Below are positions 7,917 through 17,335 of a DNA stretch of 64,000 nucleotides, in pieces (positions within the stretch are counted from its first letter, which is position 1; each line of letters opens with the position of its first letter). This stretch comes from an uncultured cyanobacterium (lineage in GTDB: Bacteria > Cyanobacteriota > Cyanobacteriia > PCC-6307 > Cyanobiaceae): positions 1 through 64,000 of the forward strand of contig CAIJRN010000018.1 in the NCBI GenBank assembly GCA_903823115.1. The letters are read 5' to 3'. The notes beneath the pieces were generated by a model that had not been told where the DNA came from, ran no database searches, and saw nothing but the letters and a program-made list of their open reading frames with translations. A program made the translations under genes and the position numbers.

Positions 7917-8853
7917 CGGCCAGGTCCCGCAACAGCCAGAAGCCATCGAGCCGCTCGGCCCCATCGGCGCTCTGCATGGCGATGAACTGCAGGCCAGCGG
8001 CGTTCTCCCTGGCGGCGGCGAAGGCGCCGGCCGCAGCACTGGCCTCCTCGGCGGGCAGGCTCGCCAGCAGCCAACGATCTTCGAGGCCAGCTTCGAGCAC
8101 CAGTTGCTCGCCGTCCAGCTCAAGACGAACGGGCTCCAGGCCCGCCAACCAGCCGGCAATCGCCAGGGCACGGGTGCGGCTGAACAGACGAATCCCGGGG
8201 ATCGGCGTGGCAGCTGCAATCGCCGCAGGCAGGTTCACGAGGCCGGCAAAACCGATCTCCCAGTCGGCAGCCTCAGCCAGGGCGCCGAAGGGCAGGGTGG
8301 CCCAACTCCAGCGATCGCCCCGCACCGCCTCCGGCAACGGCACCGATACCGGCCGAATCGCCTGGGGCGGTGGTGCCAGCGGGCCCGCCAGATAGCCCGG
8401 TTCCTGGGGATAGACCTCCAGCTGCCGCTGTTGCAGCCATTCCACCAGGCTGTAGCAGCGCCGACTGGGCACCAGTTCCAGTCCCAATCCTTCGGCGGCT
8501 CGTTGCACCATGGTGCGCATCGATCCCCGCCAGCAGCGGATCCGGCGAGGCTGGCCGTAACCAAGCGAGCTGGCTTCAGCCAGGGCCGCTTCGATCGCCT
8601 CCTTCAGCCAGACGGAGTTGACACTGGTGGCAGGGCAGATGCGTGCCCAGCGGAAGGGTTCAGCGGGCTCCTGAGCCGAGCCCAAGGGGGTGGGGGTGGC
8701 GCAGATCAACAACTCCCAGCGCTTTTTGCCGTCAGGCTCGAGGATCGGCCGCGAGTAGTAATCGAGCTCCCAGTCCGCTCCGGCAGCCTCTCGATGGTCC
8801 AAGGCGAGCGAGCCCTCGAGATCGGGGGGGCCATCCACACGAATCGGGCTCAT
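7909..8853 (-). CDS. Tab2/Atab2-family RNA-binding protein
   Basis: A 314-residue protein. The N-terminal WELDYYSRPILEPDGKKRWE signature, RRIRCWRGSM and the final DGFWLLRDL are characteristic of Tab2/Atab2. In algae and plants this family binds RNA and activates translation of photosystem mRNAs such as psaB. It lies between an S1-domain gene (4-base overlap at 8850-8853) and the YfiH-like gene, so the trio appears co-transcribed. The S1 neighbour suggests a translation-related role, which is an inference. Confidence 0.85.
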   Translation of the reverse strand: MSPIRVDGPPDLEGSLALDHREAAGADWELDYYSRPILEPDGKKRWELLICATPTPLGSAQEPAEPFRWARICPATSVNSVWLKEAIEAALAEASSLGYGQPRRIRCWRGSMRTMVQRAAEGLGLELVPSRRCYSLVEWLQQRQLEVYPQEPGYLAGPLAPPPQAIRPVSVPLPEAVRGDRWSWATLPFGALAEAADWEIGFAGLVNLPAAIAAATPIPGIRLFSRTRALAIAGWLAGLEPVRLELDGEQLVLEAGLEDRWLLASLPAEEASAAAGAFAAARENAAGLQFIAMQSADGAERLDGFWLLRDLADG

Positions 8854-10133
8854 CCCGCCGCCTGCTCCTGTTGGCGCAGCAGCGAGCGGGCCCGGTTGGC
8901 CCGCTCGGCCGCCTCGGCCATCACCTGCACCTTGGCGATCAGCAGTTCACCGGGCTGGTTCTCCAGCAGGGCGGTGTTGAGGGCGATGCGGCCGCGGCCA
9001 GGGTCGAGATCGGTGATCAGAGCCTTGATGCGTTCGCCAGGCTCGAACGCTTCGCGCAGATCCCGCAGGGCGCCGCCGGTGACACAGGAGTGGTGCAGCA
9101 GGCCGCTGACGCCACCGAGGTCGATGAAGAAGCCATAGGGCTTCAGCGACACCACCTGCCCTTCCACCAACTGGCCGACCTCCAGCTCGGTGAACCGGGC
9201 GGCACTCGCCGCACGCTTCTCGGAGAGCACCAGCTTGTGGGTCTCGATGTTCACCTCCAGGAAGGCGACCGCCAGGGTTTTGCCCACCAGGGCTTCATGG
9301 TTCTCGCCCTCGTTGAGCTGGGAGCGGGGAATGAAGCCCCTCAGACCCTCGAGATCACAGGTGACACCGCCCCGGTTGAAGCCGGTGACCTTGACCTGGA
9401 CCACCTTGCCGTCCTTCTCCAGCTGGCGCACCTTCTCCCAGCTCTGGCGCAGGGCCAGGGCACGGGCGCTGATCGTGACCATGCCATCGGCGTTCTGCTC
9501 GCGGGTGACCAGCACCTCCAGCTCAAGGCCCCGGGGGAAGCGTTCCTTGAGGTTGCCGATCACCCCCAGGCCGCATTCGCTCTTGGGCATGAAGCCGGGG
9601 GCCTTGCCGCCGATATCCACATAGATGCCATCGCTCTCGACACCGATGACGCTGCCGCGCACCACTTCGCCGGTGGTGCCCACGGGCTCGTTCTGGTCGA
9701 GGGCCGCCAGAAAGGCCTCTTCATCGAAGTCAAAATCGTCGACGCTGCGGGCTGGGGCGGCCTCGGATGTCGCAGCCGGCGCAGCCTGGCGCTTGGCCGA
9801 GCCTGAAGCTTTGCCGCGACGCTCGTCCGGACCGAGCAGGTCCGCCATGGTCATCCCCTCCATGGAGCCCAGATCAAAGAGCTCGTCGTCGGAGACGACG
9901 CGGGCAGGGCCAGGGGAAACCGGGACGGGAGCCGCAGGGGCACCGGCTCGGATGACCGGCGCCTGGGGCTTGGGGGCTTCCACCGCAGGGGGGGCTTTCT
10001 CAGCGGGACGGACGGCCACGACGTCCTCTTTCTTGATCATCAGCACCTGGGGGGGCTTGCGGGGCGCCTGGGGGGCCGGACGCTGGCCAGGGTTCAGGGG
10101 CTGACGCGACGCGGGGTTGCCGGATCCGGCCAT
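8850..10133 (-). CDS. S1-domain RNA-binding protein (ribosomal protein S1 homologue)
   Basis: The 427-residue protein begins with about 150 low-complexity Pro/Ala-rich and acidic residues. Three S1-type OB-folds follow: VRGSVIGVESDGIYVDIGG, VKVTGFNRGGVTCDLEG and VEGQVVSLKPYGFFIDLGG. Cyanobacteria usually carry two S1 homologues; the long N-terminal extension suggests the second, divergent one, but this is uncertain. The ATG at 10133 was preferred over an upstream frame extension. It leads the S1/Tab2/YfiH operon and is divergent from the creatininase-family gene. Confidence 0.85.
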   Translation of the reverse strand: MAGSGNPASRQPLNPGQRPAPQAPRKPPQVLMIKKEDVVAVRPAEKAPPAVEAPKPQAPVIRAGAPAAPVPVSPGPARVVSDDELFDLGSMEGMTMADLLGPDERRGKASGSAKRQAAPAATSEAAPARSVDDFDFDEEAFLAALDQNEPVGTTGEVVRGSVIGVESDGIYVDIGGKAPGFMPKSECGLGVIGNLKERFPRGLELEVLVTREQNADGMVTISARALALRQSWEKVRQLEKDGKVVQVKVTGFNRGGVTCDLEGLRGFIPRSQLNEGENHEALVGKTLAVAFLEVNIETHKLVLSEKRAASAARFTELEVGQLVEGQVVSLKPYGFFIDLGGVSGLLHHSCVTGGALRDLREAFEPGERIKALITDLDPGRGRIALNTALLENQPGELLIAKVQVMAEAAERANRARSLLRQQEQAAG

Positions 10134-10208
10134 GACCTCTGAGTGCTGCGGCTCCACACTGTACGAAGCGAAGCCGGTCCGCCCGCTCGCCATCGCCGAT
10201 CTGCCGCC

Positions 10209-11078
10209 ATGACCGAGCCCCAGCGCCGTCTTGAGACCATGACCTGGCCGGAGCTGCGGCGCCAGGCCGCCCGAGCCGGCAGCACGGTGATCTGGCCCTT
10301 CGGGGCGTTCGAGCAGCACGGCCCCCATCTGCCGTTGAGCACCGATGCCCTGTTCGCCGATCGGATCACCGATGCGGTGCTCGCCCAGCTCGATCCAGCC
10401 CTGCCGATCTGGCGCTTACCCCTTCAGTGCCTCGGTTTCTCCCCGGAGCACCAGGGGTTCGCCGGCACCCTCAGCCTGAGCGCCGAGCTGCTGATCTCCC
10501 TGGTGCTGCAGGTGGGCGGCCAGCTCGAGCTGGCCGGCTTTCAGCGCCTGGTGCTGCTCAACGGCCACGGCGGCCAGATCGGCCTGTTGGAAGTCGCGGG
10601 CAGGACCCTGCGAGCCCAGCACCCTGGCCTGGCCGTACTGCCCTGTTTTCTCTGGCGCGGGCCGGAAGGCATCGGTGAGCTGATCCCGGAGCCGGAACGC
10701 AGCCAGGGGCTGCATGCCGGCCTGGCTGAAACCAGCCTGATGCTGCACCTGGCGCCGGCGCTCGTCGGTTCGAATCGCCCTGGCGATGGAGCCATCGGTT
10801 CTGATCAAGGGGACGACCCAGCTGGCGCCGCACCGATCTCCACGGTCCCGGCAGCCCCACGGGTCGCAGGCCCACCGCCGGAGGGCTGGAGTCTGGAGGG
10901 TGAGGCCCCCTGCTGCTGGATCACCAGCGAGTACAGCGCCAGCGGCGTGATCGGCAGTGCCGAGGGCGCCAGTGGCGAACTCGGTGAGCGGCTCTATGAA
11001 CGGCTGGTCGAGGGCTGGCGGCGACGTCTGGAATCCTTGCTGCGCAGTGACTGGCCACCGACCTCCGGTGCAGGGTGA
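10209..11078 (+). CDS. creatininase-family amidohydrolase
   Basis: A 289-residue protein. [17 protein letters not shown] supplies the metal-binding Glu/His/Asp set, [10 protein letters not shown] is the second family motif and GLAETSLML supplies the later Glu. The family hydrolyses cyclic amides such as creatinine or formamide intermediates, and the substrate here is unknown. The segment at residues about 200-235 is an unusual Gly/Pro-rich insertion. It ends 34 bases before ado. Confidence 0.85.
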   Translation: MTEPQRRLETMTWPELRRQAARAGSTVIWPFGAFEQHGPHLPLSTDALFADRITDAVLAQLDPALPIWRLPLQCLGFSPEHQGFAGTLSLSAELLISLVLQVGGQLELAGFQRLVLLNGHGGQIGLLEVAGRTLRAQHPGLAVLPCFLWRGPEGIGELIPEPERSQGLHAGLAETSLMLHLAPALVGSNRPGDGAIGSDQGDDPAGAAPISTVPAAPRVAGPPPEGWSLEGEAPCCWITSEYSASGVIGSAEGASGELGERLYERLVEGWRRRLESLLRSDWPPTSGAG

Positions 11079-11112
11079 CTACAGTCGCGCTGAGACGCTG
11101 AGCGCGATTGTC

Positions 11113-11868
11113 ATGCCGACCATCCAATCGATCACGAATGCCGAAACCTGCAGTGATGCCGCCACAGGCCAGGCCACCCCTGAACAGATCGGCGCAGGTC
11201 TGCCCGATTTCACCAGCCCTGCCTACAAGGACGCCTACAGCCGCATCAACGCGATCGTGATCGAAGGGGAGCAGGAAGCCCACGACAACTACATCTCCCT
11301 CGGCACCCTGATTCCTGATCAGGCCGATGAGCTGGCCAGGCTGGCCCGCATGGAGCTCAAGCACATGAAGGGCTTCACCGCCTGTGCCGCCAACCTCGGC
11401 GTCAATGCCGACATGCCCTTCGCCCAGGAATTCTTCTCGCCGCTGCGGGACAACTTTCAGGCCGCATTGAAGGAGGGCAAGGTGGTCACCTGCCTGCTGA
11501 TTCAGGCCCTGTTGATCGAAGCCTTTGCGATCGCTGCTTATCACATCTACATCCCGGTTGCCGATCCCTTCGCCCGCAAGATCACCGAAGCCGTCGTCAA
11601 GGATGAATACACCCATCTCAACTATGGCCAGGAATGGTTGAAGGCCAATTTCGAGGCCAGCCGCGGCGAACTGGAGCAGGCCAACCGCGACAACCTTCCC
11701 CACGTGCGTCGCATGCTGGAGCGGGTGGCCGCCGATGCGGCGGTCTTGCAGATGGAAAAGGAAGATCTGATCGAGGATTTCCTGATCGCCTACCAGGAGG
11801 CCCTCACCGAGATCGGCTTCAACTCCCGCGAGATCGCCAGGATGGCGGTGGCAGCCTTGGTGGGCTGA
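11113..11868 (+). CDS. ado: aldehyde-deformylating oxygenase
   Basis: Ferritin-like di-iron enzyme that turns fatty aldehydes into alkanes and formate, the last step of cyanobacterial hydrocarbon synthesis. The di-iron ligand motifs are present: [28 protein letters not shown] and [12 protein letters not shown]. The 251 residues include a slightly long N-terminus. It is directly followed by aar, which makes its substrate. Confidence 0.96.
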   Translation: MPTIQSITNAETCSDAATGQATPEQIGAGLPDFTSPAYKDAYSRINAIVIEGEQEAHDNYISLGTLIPDQADELARLARMELKHMKGFTACAANLGVNADMPFAQEFFSPLRDNFQAALKEGKVVTCLLIQALLIEAFAIAAYHIYIPVADPFARKITEAVVKDEYTHLNYGQEWLKANFEASRGELEQANRDNLPHVRRMLERVAADAAVLQMEKEDLIEDFLIAYQEALTEIGFNSREIARMAVAALVG

Positions 11869-11956
11869 GGGAGTCCCGGGTACTTTGGCCGGCCATGGCA
11901 AGATGTGATGTCGGCGACATTCACGGTCGGCCAGCTCCCTTTCCCACCCCGTCCGC

Positions 11957-13012
11957 ATGTTCGGCCTGATCGGTCACTCCACCAGCCTTGCCGCCGCCTG
12001 TGAACTGGCCGAGCGGCTGGGCTACCCGGAGTATGCCCAGGGAGACCTCGACATGTGGTGCAGCGCCCCTCCCCAGCTGGTGGAGCGCTTCTCGGTCACC
12101 AGTGCCACGGGTAAGACCATTGAAGGCGCCTACATCGATTCGGTGTTCGTACCCGAGATGTTGCGCCGTTTCAAAACGGCCAAGCGCAAGGTTCTCAACG
12201 CCATGGAGCTGGCCCAGAAGAATGGCATCGCGATCAGTGCCCTGGGTGGCTTCACCTCGATCATTTTCGAGGACATGAATCTGCTCAAGGAGCAGCAGGT
12301 GCGTGCCACCACCCTGGAATGGGAGCGCTTCACCACCGGCAACACCCACACCGCCTGGGTGATCTGCCGTCAGGTTGAGGCCAATGCTCCCGCAGTCGGT
12401 ATCGATCTGGCCAGGGCCAAGGTGGCGGTGATCGGCGCCACCGGCGACATCGGCAGTGCGGTCTGCCGTTGGCTCAGCCAGCGCACCGGCGTTGGCGAAC
12501 TGCTGCTGGTGGCTCGCAAGGAGCAGCCTCTGCGGGACTTGCAGAGTGAACTCGGCGGCGGTCGCATCCTGGCCCTGGAGGAAGCCCTGCAACAGGCCGA
12601 TGTCGTGGTCTGGGTGGCCAGCCTGCCCGAGAGCCTGAGCATCGACCCAGCCAAGCTGCGCAAGCCCTGCCTGATGATCGACGGCGGCTATCCCAAGAAT
12701 CTCGACAGCAAGGCCAACGGCCCTGGAATCCACGTGCTGAAGGGGGGCATCGTCGAGTTCCACCGCGATATCGACTGGCAGGTGGTGGCCCTCGCCGCCG
12801 ACATGGCCAGACCGCAACGCCAGATGTTCGCCTGCTTCGCTGAGGCGATGCTGCTCGATTTTGAAGCGCTGCACACCAACTTCAGCTGGGGGCGCAACAA
12901 CATCACGCTTGAAAAGATGGAGTTGATCGGCACCGCCTCCCTGCGCCACGGTTTTCAGGCCCTGAGCCTGGAAACCGCTGTCGCCACGGCCCCAAGCCTC
13001 GCCACCGCCTGA
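11957..13012 (+). CDS. aar: long-chain acyl-ACP reductase
   Basis: NADPH-dependent reduction of fatty acyl-ACP to the aldehyde used by ado. The 351 residues begin with the family's [14 protein letters not shown]. They include the Rossmann motif [18 protein letters not shown] and the catalytic-cysteine region [16 protein letters not shown]. It sits 88 bases after ado and 14 bases before accA, so acyl-ACP supply and use are probably co-expressed. Confidence 0.96.
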   Translation: MFGLIGHSTSLAAACELAERLGYPEYAQGDLDMWCSAPPQLVERFSVTSATGKTIEGAYIDSVFVPEMLRRFKTAKRKVLNAMELAQKNGIAISALGGFTSIIFEDMNLLKEQQVRATTLEWERFTTGNTHTAWVICRQVEANAPAVGIDLARAKVAVIGATGDIGSAVCRWLSQRTGVGELLLVARKEQPLRDLQSELGGGRILALEEALQQADVVVWVASLPESLSIDPAKLRKPCLMIDGGYPKNLDSKANGPGIHVLKGGIVEFHRDIDWQVVALAADMARPQRQMFACFAEAMLLDFEALHTNFSWGRNNITLEKMELIGTASLRHGFQALSLETAVATAPSLATA

Positions 13013-13026
13013 ACCCCCCACACCCC

Positions 13027-14016
13027 ATGGCCCGCCGCGCCCTGCTGGATTTTGAAAAGCCTCTGGTCGAACTGGAGCAGCAGATCGAACAGATCCGCCA
13101 GCTCGCCCGCGACTCGGAGGTCGATGTCAGCCAACAGCTGCTCCAGCTTGAAACCCTGGCCAGCCGTCGCCGCGACGAAATCTTCAGCGCCCTGACGCCG
13201 TCTCAGAAAATCCAGGTGGCCCGCCATCCGCAGCGGCCCAGCACCCTGGATTACATCCAGCTGATCTCCGACTCCTGGATCGAGCTGCATGGCGATCGCC
13301 GCGGTTCCGATGACAGGGCGATGGTGGGTGGCGTGGGGCGCATCGGCGACCAGCCCGTGGTGATGCTCGGCCAGCAGAAGGGCCGAGATACCAAGGAAAA
13401 CATGGCCCGCAATTTCGGCATGGCTTCCCCCGGTGGCTATCGCAAGGCGATGCGGCTGATGGAGCACGCCGATCGCTTCCGGCTGCCGATCATCAGTTTC
13501 ATCGACACCCCCGGTGCCTATGCCGGTGTCCTGGCCGAAGAGCAGGGCCAGGGGGAGGCGATCGCCGTCAACCTGCGCGAGATGTTCCGGCTGCGGGTGC
13601 CGATCATCGCCACGGTGATCGGCGAAGGTGGCTCCGGGGGAGCCCTGGGCATCGGCGTTGCCGATCGACTGCTGATGTTCGAGCACAGCGTCTACACCGT
13701 GGCCAGCCCGGAGGCCTGCGCCTCGATCCTCTGGCGCGATGCCGCCAAGGCGCCCGCCGCGGCCGAAGCCCTCAAGATCACCGGAGCGGATCTGCTGCAG
13801 CTTGGCGTGATCGACAGGGTGCTGCGCGAACCTGCCGGGGGCAATCATTGGGCGCCGCTCGAGGCCGCCGCCACCCTGCGCAGCGCCATCATCGAGAACC
13901 TCCTGGAACTGCAGGCCCTGGGCGAACGGGAGCTGTGTGATCAGCGCTATGCCAAGTTCCGGCGAATGGGGCGCTTTCTCGACGCAAGCACGCCAGAAGC
14001 AGCCAGGATTGCTTAA
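13027..14016 (+). CDS. accA: acetyl-CoA carboxylase carboxyltransferase subunit alpha
   Basis: The 329-residue alpha subunit of the carboxyltransferase that makes malonyl-CoA. It starts with an N-terminal helical segment ([18 protein letters not shown]), followed by the crotonase-like core with [36 protein letters not shown] and [15 protein letters not shown]. Length and motif order are normal. The aar-accA linkage is known from picocyanobacteria. Confidence 0.97.
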   Translation: MARRALLDFEKPLVELEQQIEQIRQLARDSEVDVSQQLLQLETLASRRRDEIFSALTPSQKIQVARHPQRPSTLDYIQLISDSWIELHGDRRGSDDRAMVGGVGRIGDQPVVMLGQQKGRDTKENMARNFGMASPGGYRKAMRLMEHADRFRLPIISFIDTPGAYAGVLAEEQGQGEAIAVNLREMFRLRVPIIATVIGEGGSGGALGIGVADRLLMFEHSVYTVASPEACASILWRDAAKAPAAAEALKITGADLLQLGVIDRVLREPAGGNHWAPLEAAATLRSAIIENLLELQALGERELCDQRYAKFRRMGRFLDASTPEAARIA

Positions 14017-14040
14017 GGTTTTCTTCCACGTTCTGATTCC

Positions 14041-14775
14041 TTGCCCGTTGCCCTGATCACCGGCGCCTCCAGCGGGATCGGCGCCGCCGCTGCTCGCCGT
14101 CTCGCCGCCGCAGGCTTTGACCTGCTGCTGCTGGCCCGCTCCCACGGCGCCATGGCGTCCCTGGCCGCCGAGTTGCGCAGCGCCCATCACCACCGCGTTG
14201 AAACCGCCGCCATCGATCTGAGCGATCCGGCCGTCATTGGCCCCGGGATCGCCGAACTCTGCGGCCGGGGCCTGGTGCCCTCCCTCCTGATCAACAACGC
14301 CGGAGCCGCCTGGACCGGGCCTCTGGCGGAGATGCCGCTGGAGCACTGGCAGTGGCTGTTCCAGCTGAACATCACCAGCGTCTTCCAGATCTGCCAAGCC
14401 GTGTTGCCGCTGATGCGTGCCCGGACGCACAACGGCCAACGCAGTGGCGGCGGTCTGATCATCAATATCAGCAGCCATGCCGCCCGCAACGCCTTCCCGG
14501 AATGGGGGGCGTACAGCGCCAGCAAGGCTGCTCTGCAAACCTTCAGCCGATGCCTGGCGGCGGAAGAACGTCAGCACGATATCCGCGTCAGCACCCTTAC
14601 CCTTGGTTCGGTGAATACACCCCTGTGGGACAGCAAAACCGTTCACAGCAGCTTCGACCGCCGTGCCATGCTGACCGTCGATCAGGCGGCAGAAGCTTTG
14701 CTGGTACTGGCGCAACAACCCCCCAGCCAGGTTGTGGAAGATTTAACCCTGATGCCGGCAGCCGGCGCCTTCTGA
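14041..14775 (+). CDS. short-chain dehydrogenase/reductase
   Basis: A 244-residue Rossmann enzyme with TGASSGIGAAAARRLAA, the NNAGAAW motif, an INISSHAA catalytic-serine segment and the YSASKAAL catalytic Tyr/Lys motif. The substrate is not evident. The start is a TTG at 14041 because no ATG precedes the first beta strand. It lies between accA (24-base gap) and folE (7-base gap) in the same run. Confidence 0.85.
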   Translation: MPVALITGASSGIGAAAARRLAAAGFDLLLLARSHGAMASLAAELRSAHHHRVETAAIDLSDPAVIGPGIAELCGRGLVPSLLINNAGAAWTGPLAEMPLEHWQWLFQLNITSVFQICQAVLPLMRARTHNGQRSGGGLIINISSHAARNAFPEWGAYSASKAALQTFSRCLAAEERQHDIRVSTLTLGSVNTPLWDSKTVHSSFDRRAMLTVDQAAEALLVLAQQPPSQVVEDLTLMPAAGAF

Positions 14776-14782
14776 AGACACC

Positions 14783-15526
14783 ATGACATCCACCATTCCT
14801 TCCAAGCTCAGCAGCAATAAGTCGAACACGGAGTCGCTGAAGCTGCCGATCAGCATTCGCCTGCGTCAACGGCTTGAGGAAAGCGGCATCCCCTTTCTCG
14901 CCAACGACAACATTTCCGATGTGTTGCGCGATGGTGATCTCGAACAGCTGGAAATCGAGGTGGCCGGCAAGGTCAGGGAGCTGCTTCGCAGTCTTGTCAT
15001 CGATATTGACAACGATCACAATACCGAGGAAACAGCGGAGCGAGTCGCCCGCATGTATCTGCATGAGGTCTTCAAGGGTCGTTATCATTCTCAACCCAAG
15101 ATTGCCAGCTTCCCCAATGTCAAAAAGCTCGATGAGATCTACACGGTTGGCCCGATCTCGATTCGTTCTGCCTGTTCCCACCATCTCGTGCCGATCCTTG
15201 GCTCCTGCTGGATCGGTATCAAGCCCGGCGATCGGGTGATCGGTCTGTCGAAGTTCTCCCGGGTGGCGGACTGGGTCTTCTCCCGGCCCCATATCCAGGA
15301 AGAAGCCGTGATCATCCTGGCCGATGAGATCGAGCGACTCTGCGCGCCGCAAGGTCTGGCGATCCTGGTCAAAGCCCAGCACTACTGCATGAAGTGGCGC
15401 GGCGTCAAAGAACCCCAGACCAGCATGGTGAACTCGGTTGTCCGCGGGGACTTCCGCCATGATCCCAGCCTCAAGCAGGAATTCTTCGAGCTGGTGAGAC
15501 AGCAGGAATCGATCCTGATTCGCTGA
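14783..15526 (+). CDS. folE: GTP cyclohydrolase I
   Basis: Makes 7,8-dihydroneopterin triphosphate from GTP, the first step of folate and pterin synthesis. Among the 247 residues are the zinc-ligand and catalytic segments SACSHHLVPILG and AQHYCMKWRG, plus DRVIGLSKFSRV. The N-terminus is about 30 residues longer than the core. It closes the ado-to-folE run. Confidence 0.96.
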   Translation: MTSTIPSKLSSNKSNTESLKLPISIRLRQRLEESGIPFLANDNISDVLRDGDLEQLEIEVAGKVRELLRSLVIDIDNDHNTEETAERVARMYLHEVFKGRYHSQPKIASFPNVKKLDEIYTVGPISIRSACSHHLVPILGSCWIGIKPGDRVIGLSKFSRVADWVFSRPHIQEEAVIILADEIERLCAPQGLAILVKAQHYCMKWRGVKEPQTSMVNSVVRGDFRHDPSLKQEFFELVRQQESILIR

Positions 15527-15816
15527 TCTGCAGGTCCAGGGATTCGTCGGCTTATCCCATCAACCGGATCAGCTGATCGGCTGGGATGGTCGATCGGCAG
15601 GGTTTCCTTCCTGGCTCAGGAGCGCAAACGTCTGGGCGACGCCACAATCCCAGATCCATGGGCTCCCGGCTCAGGGCATTTCACCCTGAGGTTTTCTCCA
15701 TCAGGGCCTGAGAGCCTCGCCCGTGGACGCGAGGCCCCAGCCCCCGTGCAGCGGGGGCAATCAAACCAGAGGCAGCTACGCCAGAGCCCTGATGAAGGCG
15801 CTGCTCTGGAAGAACT
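15527..15816. other. gene-free stretch with three tandem hairpins
   Basis: There is no convincing gene between folE and the convergent hypothetical gene. Three stem-loops follow one another: CTCAGGG/CCCTGAG (15670-15690), GCCTCGC/GCGAGGC (15714-15735) and CCCCCG/CGGGGG (about 15743-15760). An alternative pairing uses TCAGGG at 15701-15706. The stretch may be a double terminator between convergent genes or a structured RNA. Motifs of RNase P RNA, tmRNA and SRP RNA were looked for and not seen. Confidence 0.5.
15670..15699 (+). terminator. candidate intrinsic terminator after folE
   Basis: A 7-bp perfect stem CTCAGGG/CCCTGAG with a 7-base loop is followed by GTTTTCTCC. It lies about 140 bases after the folE stop. 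The T-tract is short, so confidence is moderate. Confidence 0.45.
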
Positions 15817-16473
15817 TCAAGGGGCCGGTTTTGGCTGCACCGGTCCCACCGGCGCTGAGGCGGCGCGTTGGCTGCCGCCTCCGGCTGCGGGCACGGCCAC
15901 AACCACCATCACCCGGGCGCTGGCATCGGCGGCCTGGAGCCGGTAGCTGGATCCTGAGGCACCCACGATCAGCAGCCAACGGCTGTCCTTGGGCGAACGG
16001 CGATACCAGTGAAAGGCACTGGGAGGCAGGGAGGCCAGCGCATCGGCGCTGATCACGGCCCGCAGCAGGTTCCCCTCGCTGGCCTGACCCTGCAGCTCCA
16101 GACGCTGCAGTCCGGCGATCTTCTGCTCGACAGCCCCTTCCACTTTCTGATCCGCGGCAATCGTCCCTTCCAGGATGCGGATCTGCTGCTGCGGATCGGC
16201 GGTGATCCCCGGCACGCATTGCAGCGTGCCCTCGATGAGCTGGCAGCCCACCAGATCCTGGGCTCGCCCTGGCGCCAGGCCGGCTCCGGGCACCAGCAGC
16301 CAGGGCGCGACAAGCAGGGGTGAGAGCAGAAGCGGCACCAGCAGACGCGGCGACAGACGTGTCGCCAGGGACCGCCCCGGGGACAGGGCGCTACCAACGG
16401 CAGAGAGGAAGGTCAAAGCGGATCGCCCAAGGGAATCACCAGTGATCCTGCCTGCCTGGAAGCCGAATCTCAT
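15817..16473 (-). CDS. hypothetical exported or membrane-anchored protein
   Basis: A 218-residue protein from the ATG at 16473 (a further in-frame ATG lies at 16494). Residues about 35-70 are strongly hydrophobic (LLVPLLLSPLLVAPWLLVP), which suggests a membrane anchor or long signal. The soluble part has a possible disulfide pair (GCQLIEGTLQC) and a helical stretch. It ends in a Pro/Ala/Gly-rich tail. No family is recognised. Confidence 0.65.
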   Translation of the reverse strand: MRFGFQAGRITGDSLGRSALTFLSAVGSALSPGRSLATRLSPRLLVPLLLSPLLVAPWLLVPGAGLAPGRAQDLVGCQLIEGTLQCVPGITADPQQQIRILEGTIAADQKVEGAVEQKIAGLQRLELQGQASEGNLLRAVISADALASLPPSAFHWYRRSPKDSRWLLIVGASGSSYRLQAADASARVMVVVAVPAAGGGSQRAASAPVGPVQPKPAP

Positions 16474-16596
16474 CGGCTTGTTGGCCTGTGGCACCTCCTG
16501 GAGACCCGGTCGGGCCTTGCCGTCAGCCCTGATCCCTGCCCTGGATGCGATCTGCGGCGCTGGCCGGGTGGCTTGGAGGGTGGTCCTGCGGCTGGT

Positions 16597-17259
16597 TCAG
16601 ATCAGCTGGCGGCTCGTGGGCCTGCCGAGGGCCGCCAGCAGCTGGGCCACCCGATCGAGATCTTTCTCCCCGGGACTGGTCTCCACGCCACTGGAGACAT
16701 CGAGGCCGTCGGGCCGCAGGTGCTCCAGCACATCCGCCACGGTCTCGGGCCGGATTCCCCCCGCCAGCCACCAGGGCCGGGCCGGCTGGAAGTCGCTGAG
16801 CCAGTCGAGGGGCAGGCTGTGACCGGTGCCCCCCAGTTGATCGGCCACCCAGGCATCCAACAGCAGGCCATCGACGACCTCGCCATAGGCCTGGGCGCGT
16901 TCGAGATCCTGGCGCGAGCGAATGCGCAGGGCTTTCCAGATCGCCACGCCCAGCTGGGAGCGCAGCTCCTGGCAGCGATCGGGGCTCTCCTCGCCATGGA
17001 GCTGGAGCACCTGATGGCCTCGCCCGGCGGCGAGTTGCTCGAGCTCCGCATCGGCCGGATCGGCCACCACCAGCACTCCCAGACAGCCGGGGGCGCTGGC
17101 GGTGGCGGCGGCAAACAGCTCCTGACGCCGATCTGCCGCCAGAAAGCGGGGCGAGGCGGGAACAGCGATCACGCCGATCGCATCGACACCAAGGGCGGCC
17201 AGCGCCGCTGCCTGGGCGGGATGGCGCAGGCCGCAGATCTTGAGCGCAGGCTGGGGCAA
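16597..17259 (-). CDS. trpF: phosphoribosylanthranilate isomerase
   Basis: A TIM-barrel enzyme of tryptophan synthesis, 220 residues. LKICGLRHPAQA carries the catalytic-cysteine motif KICG. LQLHGEE, LLLDAWV with the expected aspartate, and WWLAGGIRPETV, LDVSSGVE and SPGEKD follow in order. It is divergent from the M50 protease gene, with 76 bases between their starts. Confidence 0.96.
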   Translation of the reverse strand: MPQPALKICGLRHPAQAAALAALGVDAIGVIAVPASPRFLAADRRQELFAAATASAPGCLGVLVVADPADAELEQLAAGRGHQVLQLHGEESPDRCQELRSQLGVAIWKALRIRSRQDLERAQAYGEVVDGLLLDAWVADQLGGTGHSLPLDWLSDFQPARPWWLAGGIRPETVADVLEHLRPDGLDVSSGVETSPGEKDLDRVAQLLAALGRPTSRQLI

Positions 17260-17335
17260 ACGACCGGGGCCGGGGGTGCCTTTCTAGGATCCGCTCCATA
17301 CCGCTCCAGGTGACTCCTGGGGCCCCGTCGCATCG

